A stretch of 64,000 nucleotides of DNA from RBG-13-68-16 sp050018455 (GCA_050018455.1 JBEKAA010000016.1:33796-97795), one strand, 5' to 3'. Positions 17,495 through 26,446 are shown, counted from the first letter of the stretch. Notes: generated from the letters alone by a model not told the origin. Made by a program: numbers and translations.

Positions 17495-17777
17495 CCTAAC
17501 CTGGACTATTCATGAGGGTTCTGCTGCGAACGCGGATCTGGCCGGCCTGGCGGGCGTACTCGGGGTTCGGAGCCTGCGACGTATCGCAGAGGATCCGACT
17601 CGGCTCCTCACCCTGGAGCGAGCGAGGCTGTGCCTCGCGAGCTGGGGGGCGCGGGGGGCCTGAGGCGCCGGTTGGCTGGGTGGAGCGGCGCCGTACTCCC
17701 CGCAACGAGTTGTCGCCCACCATGCCAGCCACCTCCGCGTTCTCGCGACGAACCCCCACGAATAATCCAGACTAAGG
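17495..17777. mobile_element. MITE-like element with ~50-bp imperfect inverted ends; contains 49-bp repeat copy 2
   Basis: The left end (17495-17543) is the 49-bp dispersed repeat. The reverse complement of the right end starts CCTTAGTCTGGATTATTCGT and then GGGGGTT, matching the left end with a one-base length difference and several mismatches. The similarity continues inward through AACGCGG and TGGC to about 50 bp. The 180-bp interior has no convincing coding sequence and no transposase. This is the only two-ended copy in the window. The right end carries the TAG stop of the minus-strand small ORF. I cannot assign the parent insertion-sequence family. Confidence 0.65.
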
Positions 17778-17882
17778 GAACCGCACGACCTTCGCCTCGA
17801 CGGTGACTCGCTTCTCCTCCTGCTCGATGACGACGGCAAGGTCGGAAGGATCAGGGGTCGGACCGGCTTCCCAGTACTTCAT
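17772..17882 (-). CDS. Small 36-residue ORF coupled to the PilZ gene, ended by the MITE
   Basis: Starts at an ATG overlapping the PilZ stop by four bases (ATGA) and reads MKYWEAGPTPDPSDLAVVIE, then a charged beta-strand-like end (KRVTVEAKVVRFP). The TAG stop lies in the right end of the MITE-like element, so the original protein may have been longer. The overlap and the non-random composition argue for a real gene. Alternatively it is the frameshifted tail of the PilZ protein. No function can be assigned. Confidence 0.45.
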   Translation of the reverse strand: MKYWEAGPTPDPSDLAVVIEQEEKRVTVEAKVVRFP

Positions 17883-18613
17883 CCGGTTCGTGTAGTGGAG
17901 GGGTTCTCCGGGGGCTGCAGTTCGCTGGCGATGAACTTGGAAAGATGAGTCCGGTCATCCGGGGCGAGATCGGCGTACTCCATCTCCACCTCGGCGATGA
18001 CCCGCTTGTCCGCCAGGCGGATCTCCTTGACGCGGGCCACGCGGGCTCGGACCTGGAGTGTGCAAGCGGGAAGCACGACCTCGATCTCGAAAACCGCACC
18101 GATCTCCGGCGACAGATCGGTTTCGAGCTGCAGGCCTCGCAGGCTCACGTTCTTCACCACGAACTCATACTCGGTGTTCAACGAGATGAGCTGCTTGTTC
18201 GAGACCCTGAACCGGCCCGTCACACGCTGGCCGACCGTGATGATCGCCGAGCGCTCGAGGAAGCGGATCAGGTGACTGGCCTTCTCGGTGAGCGTGTCGT
18301 TGAACGACAGGCCGGCCGCATAGATCGGAGTCGACTCGCCGAACTGGTTTTTGCGGGTCTCCTGAAGATGGCACCACGCGACCGTGGCGGACAGGTGGAC
18401 CTTTTGCTCGTCGTCGTGGCGGAGGGTGATGGAGTAGCTGCGTCCGACCCTGACAGGGAGGGCGGACTCGAGCGCTACCCCGGTCAAGCTCACATTGAGG
18501 ATCCTCGCCTCGGTGTTGAAGTGCAGCGTCCCCTGGACGTTGTCGACCGGGTACCGACGCCCGCGGCGTTTGCTCGACTTGACGGGGTTGCTGCTTTCGT
18601 TCACTGCCCTCAT
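17879..18613 (-). CDS. Tandem PilZ-domain protein, probable c-di-GMP receptor
   Basis: A 244-residue protein with two PilZ-like barrels. The first has the c-di-GMP signature: Arg16-Arg20 in KRRGRRYP, then Asn40-x-Ser42-xx-Gly45 in NVSLTG. The second (from about residue 130) has a NVSLRG motif but a weaker arginine motif, suggesting a structural or dimerising copy. It is probably a cytoplasmic effector responding to c-di-GMP; the target is unknown. The ATG at 18613 was preferred to an upstream TTG at 18640. It is followed, with a 4-base overlap, by the small ORF at 17772. No promoter was identified. Confidence 0.85.
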   Translation of the reverse strand: MRAVNESSNPVKSSKRRGRRYPVDNVQGTLHFNTEARILNVSLTGVALESALPVRVGRSYSITLRHDDEQKVHLSATVAWCHLQETRKNQFGESTPIYAAGLSFNDTLTEKASHLIRFLERSAIITVGQRVTGRFRVSNKQLISLNTEYEFVVKNVSLRGLQLETDLSPEIGAVFEIEVVLPACTLQVRARVARVKEIRLADKRVIAEVEMEYADLAPDDRTHLSKFIASELQPPENPSTTRTG

Positions 18614-18676
18614 GGTAGTCCACGAACGAGTCCACGGCAATCAGCCGTCCCACGCAGCGCCCTCTCACTTCCTCTC

Positions 18677-18697
18677 GACTGTCAACTGTTAACTGTC
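18677..18697. repeat. Short ACTGTCAACTGTTAACTGTC repeat
   Basis: Upstream of the PilZ gene, the motif ACTGT/AACTGT is reiterated (GTCAACTGTTAACTGTC) and is partly palindromic around GTTAAC. It is unusually AT-rich for this region. It could be a regulator-binding site or a small dispersed repeat; it is followed by an alternating GCGCGC stretch. Confidence 0.3.
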
Positions 18698-18772
18698 CTC
18701 AGGATGCACGAGTTGCGCGCGCCGATCGCGCGCTTCGCCGTCTCCCAGCCTCCCGGTCTACATCCGTCCAAA

Positions 18773-21700
18773 TCAGGCGGTGGCATCGGGCACGGCGGGC
18801 GTCACCCCGACGGCATTGCGGCGCGACTGCCACCGGTGCACTGCGACCAGCATGGCCGGCTGCACCAGACGGGTAAGCACCGCGAGCGCCGACGCCCCGC
18901 CGATCACCACGACGGCGAGCGGCTTCTGCGTCTGCGCCCCGAGGCGGTTGGAGAGCGCCGCCGGAAGCAGGCCGAGCATCGCGACCAACGTGGTCATCAG
19001 CACCGCGCGTAGCCGCTGCTGCGCCGCGACGAGCACGCCCTCCTCGGTGGTCTTTCCTGCGGCCCACTGGCGCTGGGTGTAGGTGACGACCAGGATGGCG
19101 TCCTGGATGGCGATGCCGAAGATCGACACGAAGCCCATCGCCGCCGAGATCGAGTTGTTGATCCCCGTCACCCACAGCGCCAGCAGGCCGCCGACGCAGG
19201 CGATCGGGATGTTGGCAAGGACGACGGCGGTGTGGAGCCAGTTCCTGACCGCGCTGTAGGCGAGGAAGCCGATCAGGGCGAGGGTGATCGGCACGATCAG
19301 CACCAGGCGTCCCGAGGCCTCTTCCAGCTCGTTGATCTCGCCGGCCCACTCGAGGTGGGTGTCGTAGGGGATCTTCACGCCGGCGGCGATTCTGGCCTTC
19401 GCTTCCCCGATCGCGCCCGCCAGATCGCGGCCGCGCACCGAGAACTTGACCGGCGTGTAGCGCCGCCCGTCCTCGCGGTAGATGTCCGACGGCCCCTCCT
19501 CGTCCGTGATCGCGGCGAGCTGCCCGAGGGGAATCTGAGACCCGTCCGGCGCCGCCACCCTGATGCGACGGATCGCGGCGACGTCCCGGCGGTGTTGCTC
19601 CTGCCAACGCACCACGAGGTCAAAGCGTTTCTCGCCTTCGAAGACCTGCGTCACCGCCTGGCCGCCGACCGCGGCCTGCACGACCGCGGTGACGTCGCCG
19701 GTGTTGAGTCCGTAGCGGGCGCACACCGCCCGATCGGGGACGATCTTGATGCTGGGCTGTCCCAGCGAGCTGAACAGCCCGACGTCCTTGACTCCCGGCA
19801 CGGCCGCCATGACGTCGGAGATCTTGTCGGCGATGCGCTGATTGACCTTGAGGTCGGGGCCGATCACCTTGACGCTGTTCTCGCCCTTGACGCCGGAGAG
19901 CGCCTCCTCGACGTTGTCGGAGATCATCTGCGAGAAGTTGAACCCGACTCCCGGGAAGGCGGCCCCCAGCTCGCTCGTGAGGTCGTCGATCAGCTTCTCC
20001 TTGGTCATCCCCCGCCGCCACGAGCCGATCGGCGTGAGCGGCACGAAGAACTCCATGTTGAAGAAGCCGGCGCTGTCGGTGCCGTCGTCGGGGCGCCCGA
20101 GCTGGGACACCACCTCCACCACCTCGGGGTGGTTGCCGATGATCGAGCGGATGCGGCCGACGTAGCGGGACGACACCTCGAGCGAGACGGAGTTGGGCAG
20201 CGTGCCGCGGATCCAGAGGTTGCCCTCCTCGAGCTTGGGCATGAACTCCTTGCCGATGGCCGAGAAGAGGACGACGCAGAGGACGACGGCGCCGCCGATG
20301 TAGAGCGCGGCCGCGGGCGCGGTCTTGATCCCGATGCGGAAGAGCGGCGCGTAGATTCGCTGCATCGCCCGCATCACGGCGCCGTGCTCCTGCCTGACCT
20401 CGATCCGCACGAAGCGGCTCGCCAGCACCGGGGAAAGCGTGAGGGCGAGGAGGATCGCGCCGCCGATGGCGAACGCGTAGGTGTGGGCCATCGGCGAGAA
20501 GATCACGCCCGAGACGCCGGCCATCGTGAACAGCGGCAGAAATGCCACCCCGATGATCAAGGTCGAGAACGCCATCGGACGGCCGACTTCTCCCACGGCC
20601 GCCGAGATCCGGTCGTGCATGCTGCCGGTGTCGCGAAACCCGAGGTGGCGCACGATGTTCTCGATGACGATGACCGTGGAGTGGATGATGATTCCGAAGT
20701 CGATGGCGCCCAACGAGATCAGGTTGGCCGGCGTTCCCGTCGCCACCATCCCGCAAAACGCCGCCAGCAGTGCCAGCGGGATGTTGATGGCCGCGATCAC
20801 GGCGCCCCGGACGTGGCCGAGGAACAGGAGCAGCACCAGGACGACGAGGCCCATCCCGAGCAGGAGGTTCTCCATCACGGTGTGCGTGGTGGCAGAAACC
20901 AGCTCGCCGCGGTCGTAGAAAGGCTCGAGGGTCATGCCTGGCGGGAGCAGGTGATACGCGCGGATGAGCTTGACGCGCTCGTATATCCCCCTGAGCGTCG
21001 GGGTCGTCTGGCCGCCGTACCGCATCAGCACGGTGCCCTGGACCACCTCCGGCTCGTCGTCGTGGCCGACGATGCCGAGGCGCGGCCTGGCGCCGATCTC
21101 CACGTCGGCCACGTCCCGCACCCGGACCGGAACGCCCCTGGTCGCGGCGACCGAGGTATTGCGAATGTCGTCCAGCGAGGTGATCAGGCCGAGCCCGCGC
21201 ACGTCGTACGACTGCTCGCCTACCGTGAGGCGTTGCCCGCCGACGTTCTGGTTGGCGTTGGCGAGCGCGGCCTCGAGTTGCGTGAGGCTGACCCCGTGCC
21301 CGATCAGCTTGTACGGGTCCACGTCGACGTGGTACTCGCGCGTCATTCCTCCGAAGGTCACGACGTCGATCACGCCCGGGACCTGCTTGAACTCGCGCTC
21401 GAGGATCCAGTCGGCCGCGGTCTTGAGGTCCATGAGGGAGTAGCCCTTGCCGCGCACGCGGTAGCGGAACACCTCGCCGACCCCATTCCACGGCGAGATC
21501 TGGCCCTGCAGACCGCCAGGCAGCTGGATGAACGGGAGTCGGTTGATCACCTCCTGGCGCGCGTCCTGGTAGGGCTCGCTCCAGCCGAAGTAGCACTTCA
21601 CGTCGGAAAGGCCGAACAGCGACTGCGAGCGGATGTGATCGAGACCCGGCATGCCCGAGAGGCCGACCTCGAGGGGGATGGTCACGTAGCGCTCGGTCTC

Positions 21701-21877
21701 CTCGGCGCTCCAGCCCAGCGGCTGAGCGATCACCTCGACCAGCGGCGGCACCGGGTTCGGATAGGCCTCGATGTCCATCAGCCTGTAGCAGGCGACCCCG
21801 GCCACGATCAGGCCGGCGGTGAGGATGAAGACTACACCTGGCATTCGCAGGGAGAATGCGACGAGTCGGCGGATCAT
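18773..21877 (-). CDS. CzcA/CusA-family heavy-metal RND efflux pump
   Basis: A 1034-residue proton-driven inner-membrane pump with 12 predicted helices in two groups around two periplasmic loops; the N-terminus has the typical start of the family (RRLVAFSLRMPG). In the fourth helix the HME signature is DFGIIIHSTVIVIEN. The positions equivalent to CzcA Asp402, Asp408 and Glu415 are Asp393, His399 and Glu406, so the second acid is replaced by histidine. It is the last gene of a channel-adaptor-pump operon, starting three bases after the adaptor stop. Monovalent or divalent metal specificity cannot be called with confidence, and the altered relay residue makes the substrate less certain. Confidence 0.92.
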   Translation of the reverse strand: MIRRLVAFSLRMPGVVFILTAGLIVAGVACYRLMDIEAYPNPVPPLVEVIAQPLGWSAEETERYVTIPLEVGLSGMPGLDHIRSQSLFGLSDVKCYFGWSEPYQDARQEVINRLPFIQLPGGLQGQISPWNGVGEVFRYRVRGKGYSLMDLKTAADWILEREFKQVPGVIDVVTFGGMTREYHVDVDPYKLIGHGVSLTQLEAALANANQNVGGQRLTVGEQSYDVRGLGLITSLDDIRNTSVAATRGVPVRVRDVADVEIGARPRLGIVGHDDEPEVVQGTVLMRYGGQTTPTLRGIYERVKLIRAYHLLPPGMTLEPFYDRGELVSATTHTVMENLLLGMGLVVLVLLLFLGHVRGAVIAAINIPLALLAAFCGMVATGTPANLISLGAIDFGIIIHSTVIVIENIVRHLGFRDTGSMHDRISAAVGEVGRPMAFSTLIIGVAFLPLFTMAGVSGVIFSPMAHTYAFAIGGAILLALTLSPVLASRFVRIEVRQEHGAVMRAMQRIYAPLFRIGIKTAPAAALYIGGAVVLCVVLFSAIGKEFMPKLEEGNLWIRGTLPNSVSLEVSSRYVGRIRSIIGNHPEVVEVVSQLGRPDDGTDSAGFFNMEFFVPLTPIGSWRRGMTKEKLIDDLTSELGAAFPGVGFNFSQMISDNVEEALSGVKGENSVKVIGPDLKVNQRIADKISDVMAAVPGVKDVGLFSSLGQPSIKIVPDRAVCARYGLNTGDVTAVVQAAVGGQAVTQVFEGEKRFDLVVRWQEQHRRDVAAIRRIRVAAPDGSQIPLGQLAAITDEEGPSDIYREDGRRYTPVKFSVRGRDLAGAIGEAKARIAAGVKIPYDTHLEWAGEINELEEASGRLVLIVPITLALIGFLAYSAVRNWLHTAVVLANIPIACVGGLLALWVTGINNSISAAMGFVSIFGIAIQDAILVVTYTQRQWAAGKTTEEGVLVAAQQRLRAVLMTTLVAMLGLLPAALSNRLGAQTQKPLAVVVIGGASALAVLTRLVQPAMLVAVHRWQSRRNAVGVTPAVPDATA

Positions 21878-21880
21878 GGG

Positions 21881-23020
21881 CTACAGCGCTCCGACCAGCA
21901 GGATTGCCCCGGAGGTGACGACGTTCTCGCCGGCAGCAAGACCGGAGAGGACCGGGACCCAGCGGCCCTCGCCGTCATCCTCGACGGTCACCACGCGTTT
22001 CTCGAAGCGAACCCGGTCCTGGGGCGCACTGCCCTTCTCGACGAACACGGCTGTCTGGTCGCCGAGACGCAGCACGGCATCGCGAGGCACGGCCAGCGCG
22101 CGGCGGTCCTCGACCGCGATCGTGACCGTCGCGAACATCTCGGCACGCAACTCGCCCTGCGGGTTCGCGATCGTGCAGCGCACCTTCGCGGTGTGAGCGG
22201 CGGGGTCGAGGGCGCCCGAGATCCAGTCAACGGTGCCGTCGAAGGTCTTGCCGGGGTAGGAAACCACGGTCACGCCGACAGGTGCTCCTTGCTTCACCCG
22301 CGGGAGATCGACCTCGTACGCGTCGGCCAGGACCCAGACGCGGTCCATCTCACCGATGGTGTACAGCTCCACCGCGTTGCCTCCCGAATACTGCCCCTGG
22401 ATCTCGGTTCCCGGGTTGACGTTGCGGGCGATCACCCGGCCGTCGATCGGGCTCCTGAGCGTGAAGCTCTGCGTCACCGCCTCGGCCTCCGGGATGCGCA
22501 GCATCCTCGTCTTCTCTCGCGCCCGTTCCAGCTCGGCTTTGGCCCGCCGGAAATTGTCTTCCGCCGCCTCCATGTCGCGCTGAGCTCCCGCGTGCGCCTC
22601 GTAGAGCTCCTTCTGGCGCTGGAAGTCGCGTTCCGCCGCGGTGAGGTCCGCCCGCGCCTTGAGGAAGTCGGAGTGCGCGCTGCCGAGGTCCGGCGAATCG
22701 ATCACGGCGAGGGGCGCGCCTCGGCTCACCCTGCCGCCGAGCGGTGCGAGGATCTCCACCACGCGGCCGGTGACCGGCGAGAACACGTGGGCGACGCGGG
22801 TGTCGTCGAAGCCGATGCGCCCGCTGGTCACGAGGCTGCGGCCGACCTGTTGCTCACCAACCGGAGACACCACCAGACCGGACTCGCTCACTTGCTTTTC
22901 CGAAAGCCACACCTCACCCGACGGCGGCTGAGGAATGGGGCCGGTCGCCGGCGGTGTGTGGCAGCCGCTCACGCCGGCGACCATCAGCACCGATGCAGCG
23001 AGGATGCGCGCGTTGGTCAT
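21881..23020 (-). CDS. CzcB/CusB-like periplasmic adaptor lipoprotein
   Basis: A 379-residue membrane-fusion protein of the metal efflux system. The signal peptide ends in VSGC, a lipobox. Order after it: a barrel-sandwich strand (GRVVEILAPLGGRV), a coiled-coil hairpin (about 115-175, with QRQKELYEAHAGAQRDMEAA), the second half of the lipoyl fold (LRSPIDGRVIARNVNPG), a beta-barrel and a membrane-proximal domain. There is no CusF-like or His-rich N-terminal metal site. The ATG overlaps the stop of the upstream channel gene by four bases, supporting one operon. Confidence 0.92.
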   Translation of the reverse strand: MTNARILAASVLMVAGVSGCHTPPATGPIPQPPSGEVWLSEKQVSESGLVVSPVGEQQVGRSLVTSGRIGFDDTRVAHVFSPVTGRVVEILAPLGGRVSRGAPLAVIDSPDLGSAHSDFLKARADLTAAERDFQRQKELYEAHAGAQRDMEAAEDNFRRAKAELERAREKTRMLRIPEAEAVTQSFTLRSPIDGRVIARNVNPGTEIQGQYSGGNAVELYTIGEMDRVWVLADAYEVDLPRVKQGAPVGVTVVSYPGKTFDGTVDWISGALDPAAHTAKVRCTIANPQGELRAEMFATVTIAVEDRRALAVPRDAVLRLGDQTAVFVEKGSAPQDRVRFEKRVVTVEDDGEGRWVPVLSGLAAGENVVTSGAILLVGAL

Positions 23021-24396
23021 CGCAGATCCGTTCCTACCGCCGCTTCGAGCTGGAAGACGGCGGTCCAGTAGTCGTTGAGGTTGCCGAGATACTCCTGCCG
23101 GGTGGCGATCAGTGTGCGCTGGGCGTCGAGCAATTCCAGCAGCGATGCCGCCCCTTTTTCGTACTGGATCCGCACGAGGTCTCGGGCCCGCTCGGTCCGT
23201 CCGAGCAGGCGCGACTCCATGCGCTCCGCGCGCCAGCGCGCCGCGGTGAACCCAGCCCAGCCTCCCTTCACGTCGGAAATGACCTGCGCCTGGAGCTTGG
23301 CGCGCTGCAACTCCTGAGCGGCAAGGTCGGCCCTTGCTCGCGCGATCTCGCCCTGCTGCTGGTCGAACACGGGCAGGCCGACGGTGACGCCGAGAGTGGT
23401 GGTCGGAGGCTGGATCGCGTTCTGACCCCTGCCCTCCTCCGAGTATCCCAGCGACAGGGCAACGTCCGGCACGCGCTGGCGCCGGGCCAGCGCCAGGCTC
23501 GCCTCGGCGCGGGCGCGCTGGTCGTCGGCCGCCTGGAGGTCGGGCCGCTGGGCGAGGGCTTCCTTGACCAAATCGTCCCGGGCCGCAGATCCGAGCCGAC
23601 CAGGTACCGCTACGCGGAGAAACTCGTCCGAAACGTCGAAATCGGACATCCCATCGCGAACACCAAGGAGGAAGGCCAGCGTCACCTTGGCCTGCTCGAG
23701 CGTCTGTTCCGCCTGGTCTACCGCCTGGTCGGCCTCCAGCTTGGCCGACTCCGCCCGTGCCACGTCCGCCTCTGAGACCGCTCCGGCGTGGAAGCGGGCC
23801 TCGACCAGGTGGAGGGTCTCGGCGCCGGCTTTGGCGTTCTGCCGCGTGAAACCGAGGCTCGACTTTGCGAGGCAGGCCGCCAGATACTGCTGCTTCACAG
23901 CCAGCCCCACCGTACGTTCCGCGTCCGCGCGCGAGCGACGCGCCGCCGCCAGCACCGCGCGCGCCACCTCGATCCGCAGCCGGCGCTTGCCGGCCAGCGA
24001 GTCGAAAACCGCGCCGTCATCCGACAGCCCGGCCGAGAAGAGCTTATTCGAGCAACCGGGGCACGCGGAGGGCTCGTACGTGCTGGTCCTGCCGGTACCG
24101 AGGCTCACGCTCGGGTTCGCCACCGCCCGTGCGGCGCTTTCGTCACCAGCGGCACCGGCGACCGCGGCGTCCGCGAGCAGCAGGTCCAGGCCCTGGGTGC
24201 GGAACGTCCGCATCGCCGCAGCGAGGTCGAGAACGGCGGGAAGTTGGGGTTGCGCCGGAAAAACCGTCTCCACGGGACGCGACACCGGTGCCGTTTCGGC
24301 GGCCACGACGGACCATGCCCCGCCGACGAGCAAACCCAAGGCAGCCAGTGCCCGTCTCACCGTCCGATCTCCCGTGCCGGCCAACGCCCGCACCAA
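23017..24396 (-). CDS. CzcC/CusC-like TolC-family outer-membrane channel
   Basis: A 459-residue outer-membrane efflux protein, first gene of the metal efflux operon. Two TolC repeat units are visible, with long helices (AQRPDLQAADDQRARAEASL; LLELLDAQRTLIATRQEYL). The TTG start at 24396 is the longest frame; GTG at 24360 (MRRALAALGLLVGG) gives a cleaner signal peptide and may be the true start. A CPGC pair near residue 113 is unusual for the family and could be a disulfide or metal site in the periplasmic entrance. A sigma-54-type promoter lies about 80-130 bases upstream. Confidence 0.9.
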   Translation of the reverse strand: MVRALAGTGDRTVRRALAALGLLVGGAWSVVAAETAPVSRPVETVFPAQPQLPAVLDLAAAMRTFRTQGLDLLLADAAVAGAAGDESAARAVANPSVSLGTGRTSTYEPSACPGCSNKLFSAGLSDDGAVFDSLAGKRRLRIEVARAVLAAARRSRADAERTVGLAVKQQYLAACLAKSSLGFTRQNAKAGAETLHLVEARFHAGAVSEADVARAESAKLEADQAVDQAEQTLEQAKVTLAFLLGVRDGMSDFDVSDEFLRVAVPGRLGSAARDDLVKEALAQRPDLQAADDQRARAEASLALARRQRVPDVALSLGYSEEGRGQNAIQPPTTTLGVTVGLPVFDQQQGEIARARADLAAQELQRAKLQAQVISDVKGGWAGFTAARWRAERMESRLLGRTERARDLVRIQYEKGAASLLELLDAQRTLIATRQEYLGNLNDYWTAVFQLEAAVGTDLR

Positions 24397-24477
24397 ACTT
24401 GAGGGTGCATTCCCCCTCCCAGTTCACCATCCGGCACGCCAGTTTGGCGCGCGCTCCCACTGCAAGCGTGTCTCAGA

Positions 24478-24492
24478 GCAAATCGCGTGCCA
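24478..24492 (-). promoter_or_regulatory. Sigma-54 (-24/-12) promoter for the metal efflux operon
   Basis: Read on the minus strand the site is TGGCACGCGATTTGC followed by T, a full match to the sigma-54 consensus TGGCACG-N4-TTGCW, with GG and GC ten bases apart. It faces the channel-adaptor-pump operon, with the predicted transcription start near 24466. Sigma-54 promoters need an AAA+ activator; none is encoded in this window. Confidence 0.7.
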
Positions 24493-24654
24493 GCTTGAGT
24501 CCCCACACCCGGGACAGGAATGCCGCGTTTGTCGCTGTCGCGGGAGGTGTCGGCAAGGAAAACCCGGTCTCATGCGGCATGTCTGCCCGTCAACCCTTTG
24601 GATGGGGATTCGTCGGGCACAATAGGGTGTACTATGCGTTCGGGGGGTAAGGAA

Positions 24655-24825
24655 ATGTTCGAAGGCGCTTTCTCACCGATGCACTGGCTGGTCGTGCTGG
24701 CGATCGCGTTGCTCATCTTCGGACCCAAGAAGCTTCCCGAGGTCGGGAAGGGCCTGGGAACGGCGATCCGGGGGTTCAAGGACGCACTCAACGGCAAGGA
24801 CGAGCAGGCGCCGCCCAAGCCGTAG
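24655..24825 (+). CDS. tatA: Twin-arginine translocase subunit TatA/E
   Basis: A 56-residue protein with one N-terminal membrane helix (MHWLVVLAIALLIFG), the conserved FGPKKLPEVGKGLG hinge and amphipathic helix, and a short charged tail; typical TatA length. It forms the translocation pore for folded proteins with TatB/TatC, which are not nearby. The start at ATG 24655 follows TAAGGA; an in-frame ATG at 24634 would add seven residues. It stands alone between two minus/plus gene blocks. Confidence 0.95.
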   Translation: MFEGAFSPMHWLVVLAIALLIFGPKKLPEVGKGLGTAIRGFKDALNGKDEQAPPKP

Positions 24826-25065
24826 CGACCTGAAGCTCCGGTAATCCATTCTTCGATCGTCTCCCCTGCGGGGGCGCCCGTCCGGGCCGGAGCAAGTTTC
24901 ACGGAGAGAAACAAGAAGCGGTTCTGAACCGTGGCCTTTCAATTGCCGTCTCACCCCGGCGACGCGACCCGCCTTCTCAACCGGTTGATCCCGGCTTCCT
25001 TGTCGAGGGGACCCGTGCCCTGGCTGCCGGCCGGCTCGCGGTCGGCCAAGGAGCGTCTTCCGGAC

Positions 25066-25093
25066 TTGCTTGTCCAGACTTGCCAACTAGAAT
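25066..25093 (+). promoter_or_regulatory. Candidate sigma-70-type promoter for the porin gene
   Basis: TTGCTT (25066-25071), a 16-base spacer and TAGAAT (25088-25093, five of six to TATAAT), with the expected start near 25100 just before the ribosome-binding site GGAG at 25105. The 289-base gap from tatA otherwise holds nothing recognisable. Confidence 0.35.
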
Positions 25094-25114
25094 GACCCGA
25101 TCGCGGAGTTGACG

Positions 25115-26446
25115 ATGTGCCGTCGCATCAGGTTGATTGGCGCCCTTCTGGTCGTAGGAGCCGCACAGTGCGGCCTGGGCGGGGCCCAGGTCGCCGGCGA
25201 GCAGGGCGGCGATGCTCCGTGGGGCTTGCACGCGCAGCTCACCGTGGTCGGCCAGGGGCACGGCGGTTTCCCCGCCGAGTACTCGGGCACGAACAGCCTC
25301 TCGCCCCACCGCGAGATCGACACCTCGATCACGAGCACGCTGTTTTTCGGGCTGCGTCTGTGGCGGGGTGCCGAGCTCTATATCGACCCCGAGGTGGCCG
25401 GCGGCAAGGGGTTGAGCGGCGTGGTCGGCGTGGCCGGGTTCCCGAACGGAGACATCGTGCGGGTCACCAGCCCGCAGCTCAAGCTCTACCTCGGCCGAGC
25501 GTTCCTTCGCCAGACATGGGGCCTCGGCGACCAGGCGGAACGGGCGGAAGACGACCTGCTCCAGCTTCCCGGCGACCGGGCCGTCTCGCGCCTGGTCCTC
25601 ACGGCCGGCAAGCTCGCGGCGACCGACATCTTCGACGACAACGCCTACAGCCACGACACCCGCACGCAGTTCATGAACTGGTCGCTGATGGACGGAGCGA
25701 GCTGGGATTACCCGGCGGACACTCGTGGGTACACATGGGGCGTGGTGCTCGAGTTGAACAGGCCCGCGTGGGCGCTGCGACTGGGCACCTTCATGGTTCC
25801 GCTCGAAGCCAACGCGATGGCGCTCGACCACGACGTCAGCCGCAACCACGGGGATGTGGCCGAGCTGGAGCTCCGCCAGCATCTCTTCGGTCCGACGGGC
25901 AAGGTCAAGCTGCTCGCGTACCAGAACCACGCCCGCATGGGGACGTACAGCCTCGCTCTGGCCGAGGCCGGCCCCCTCCCACCGGACATCACGACGACGC
26001 GCCGGGACGGCACCCTCAAGTACGGCGTCGGGATCAACGTCGAGCAGCCGCTCTCGGACGCGGTTGGCGCGTTTGCCCGCTGGGGTTGGAACGACGGACG
26101 GACCGAGACCTGGATGTTCACCGAGGTCGACGCGACCGCCTCGGCGGGCATCCAGGTTGCCGGCAGGCTGTGGGGTCGCGCCGACGACACGGCCGGCATC
26201 GCGTTCGTGAGCAACGGGCTCTCGCCCGAGCATCGCGACTATCTGGCGGCGGGGGGCTACGGCTTCATCATCGGGGACGGTGCCCTCAATTACGGCCGCG
26301 AGCGCATTCTCGAGGCTTACTACAACTTCGAGATCGTCAAGGGGATTCTCGTCGCTCCGGACTTCCAGCACGTCACCAACCCCGCGTACAACCGCGACCG
26401 CGGCCCGGTCTCCATCTGGAGCCTGCGCCTCCACTGGCAGATGTGA
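25115..26446 (+). CDS. OprB-like carbohydrate-selective porin
   Basis: A 443-residue outer-membrane protein. The signal peptide (RLIGALLVVGAAQCGLGGAQ) is followed by alternating beta-strand sequence typical of the OprB family: NSLSPHREIDTS, VTAGKLAATDIFDDNAYSHD, FMNWSLMDGASWDYPADTR, GVGINVEQPLSDAVGAFAR, and a C-terminal strand ending in aromatic-polar residues (RLHWQM). These features indicate a sixteen-strand barrel for passive uptake of sugars or other small solutes. ATG 25115 was chosen over TTG 25109 because GGAG sits at the right distance. It has no co-oriented partner gene. Confidence 0.88.
   Translation: MCRRIRLIGALLVVGAAQCGLGGAQVAGEQGGDAPWGLHAQLTVVGQGHGGFPAEYSGTNSLSPHREIDTSITSTLFFGLRLWRGAELYIDPEVAGGKGLSGVVGVAGFPNGDIVRVTSPQLKLYLGRAFLRQTWGLGDQAERAEDDLLQLPGDRAVSRLVLTAGKLAATDIFDDNAYSHDTRTQFMNWSLMDGASWDYPADTRGYTWGVVLELNRPAWALRLGTFMVPLEANAMALDHDVSRNHGDVAELELRQHLFGPTGKVKLLAYQNHARMGTYSLALAEAGPLPPDITTTRRDGTLKYGVGINVEQPLSDAVGAFARWGWNDGRTETWMFTEVDATASAGIQVAGRLWGRADDTAGIAFVSNGLSPEHRDYLAAGGYGFIIGDGALNYGRERILEAYYNFEIVKGILVAPDFQHVTNPAYNRDRGPVSIWSLRLHWQM

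Noticed and set aside
19232..23071. A 1279-codon plus-strand open frame opposite the RND operon
   Set aside because: Its sequence is an antisense artefact of the RND pump and adaptor genes; no domain, signal or ribosome-binding site.
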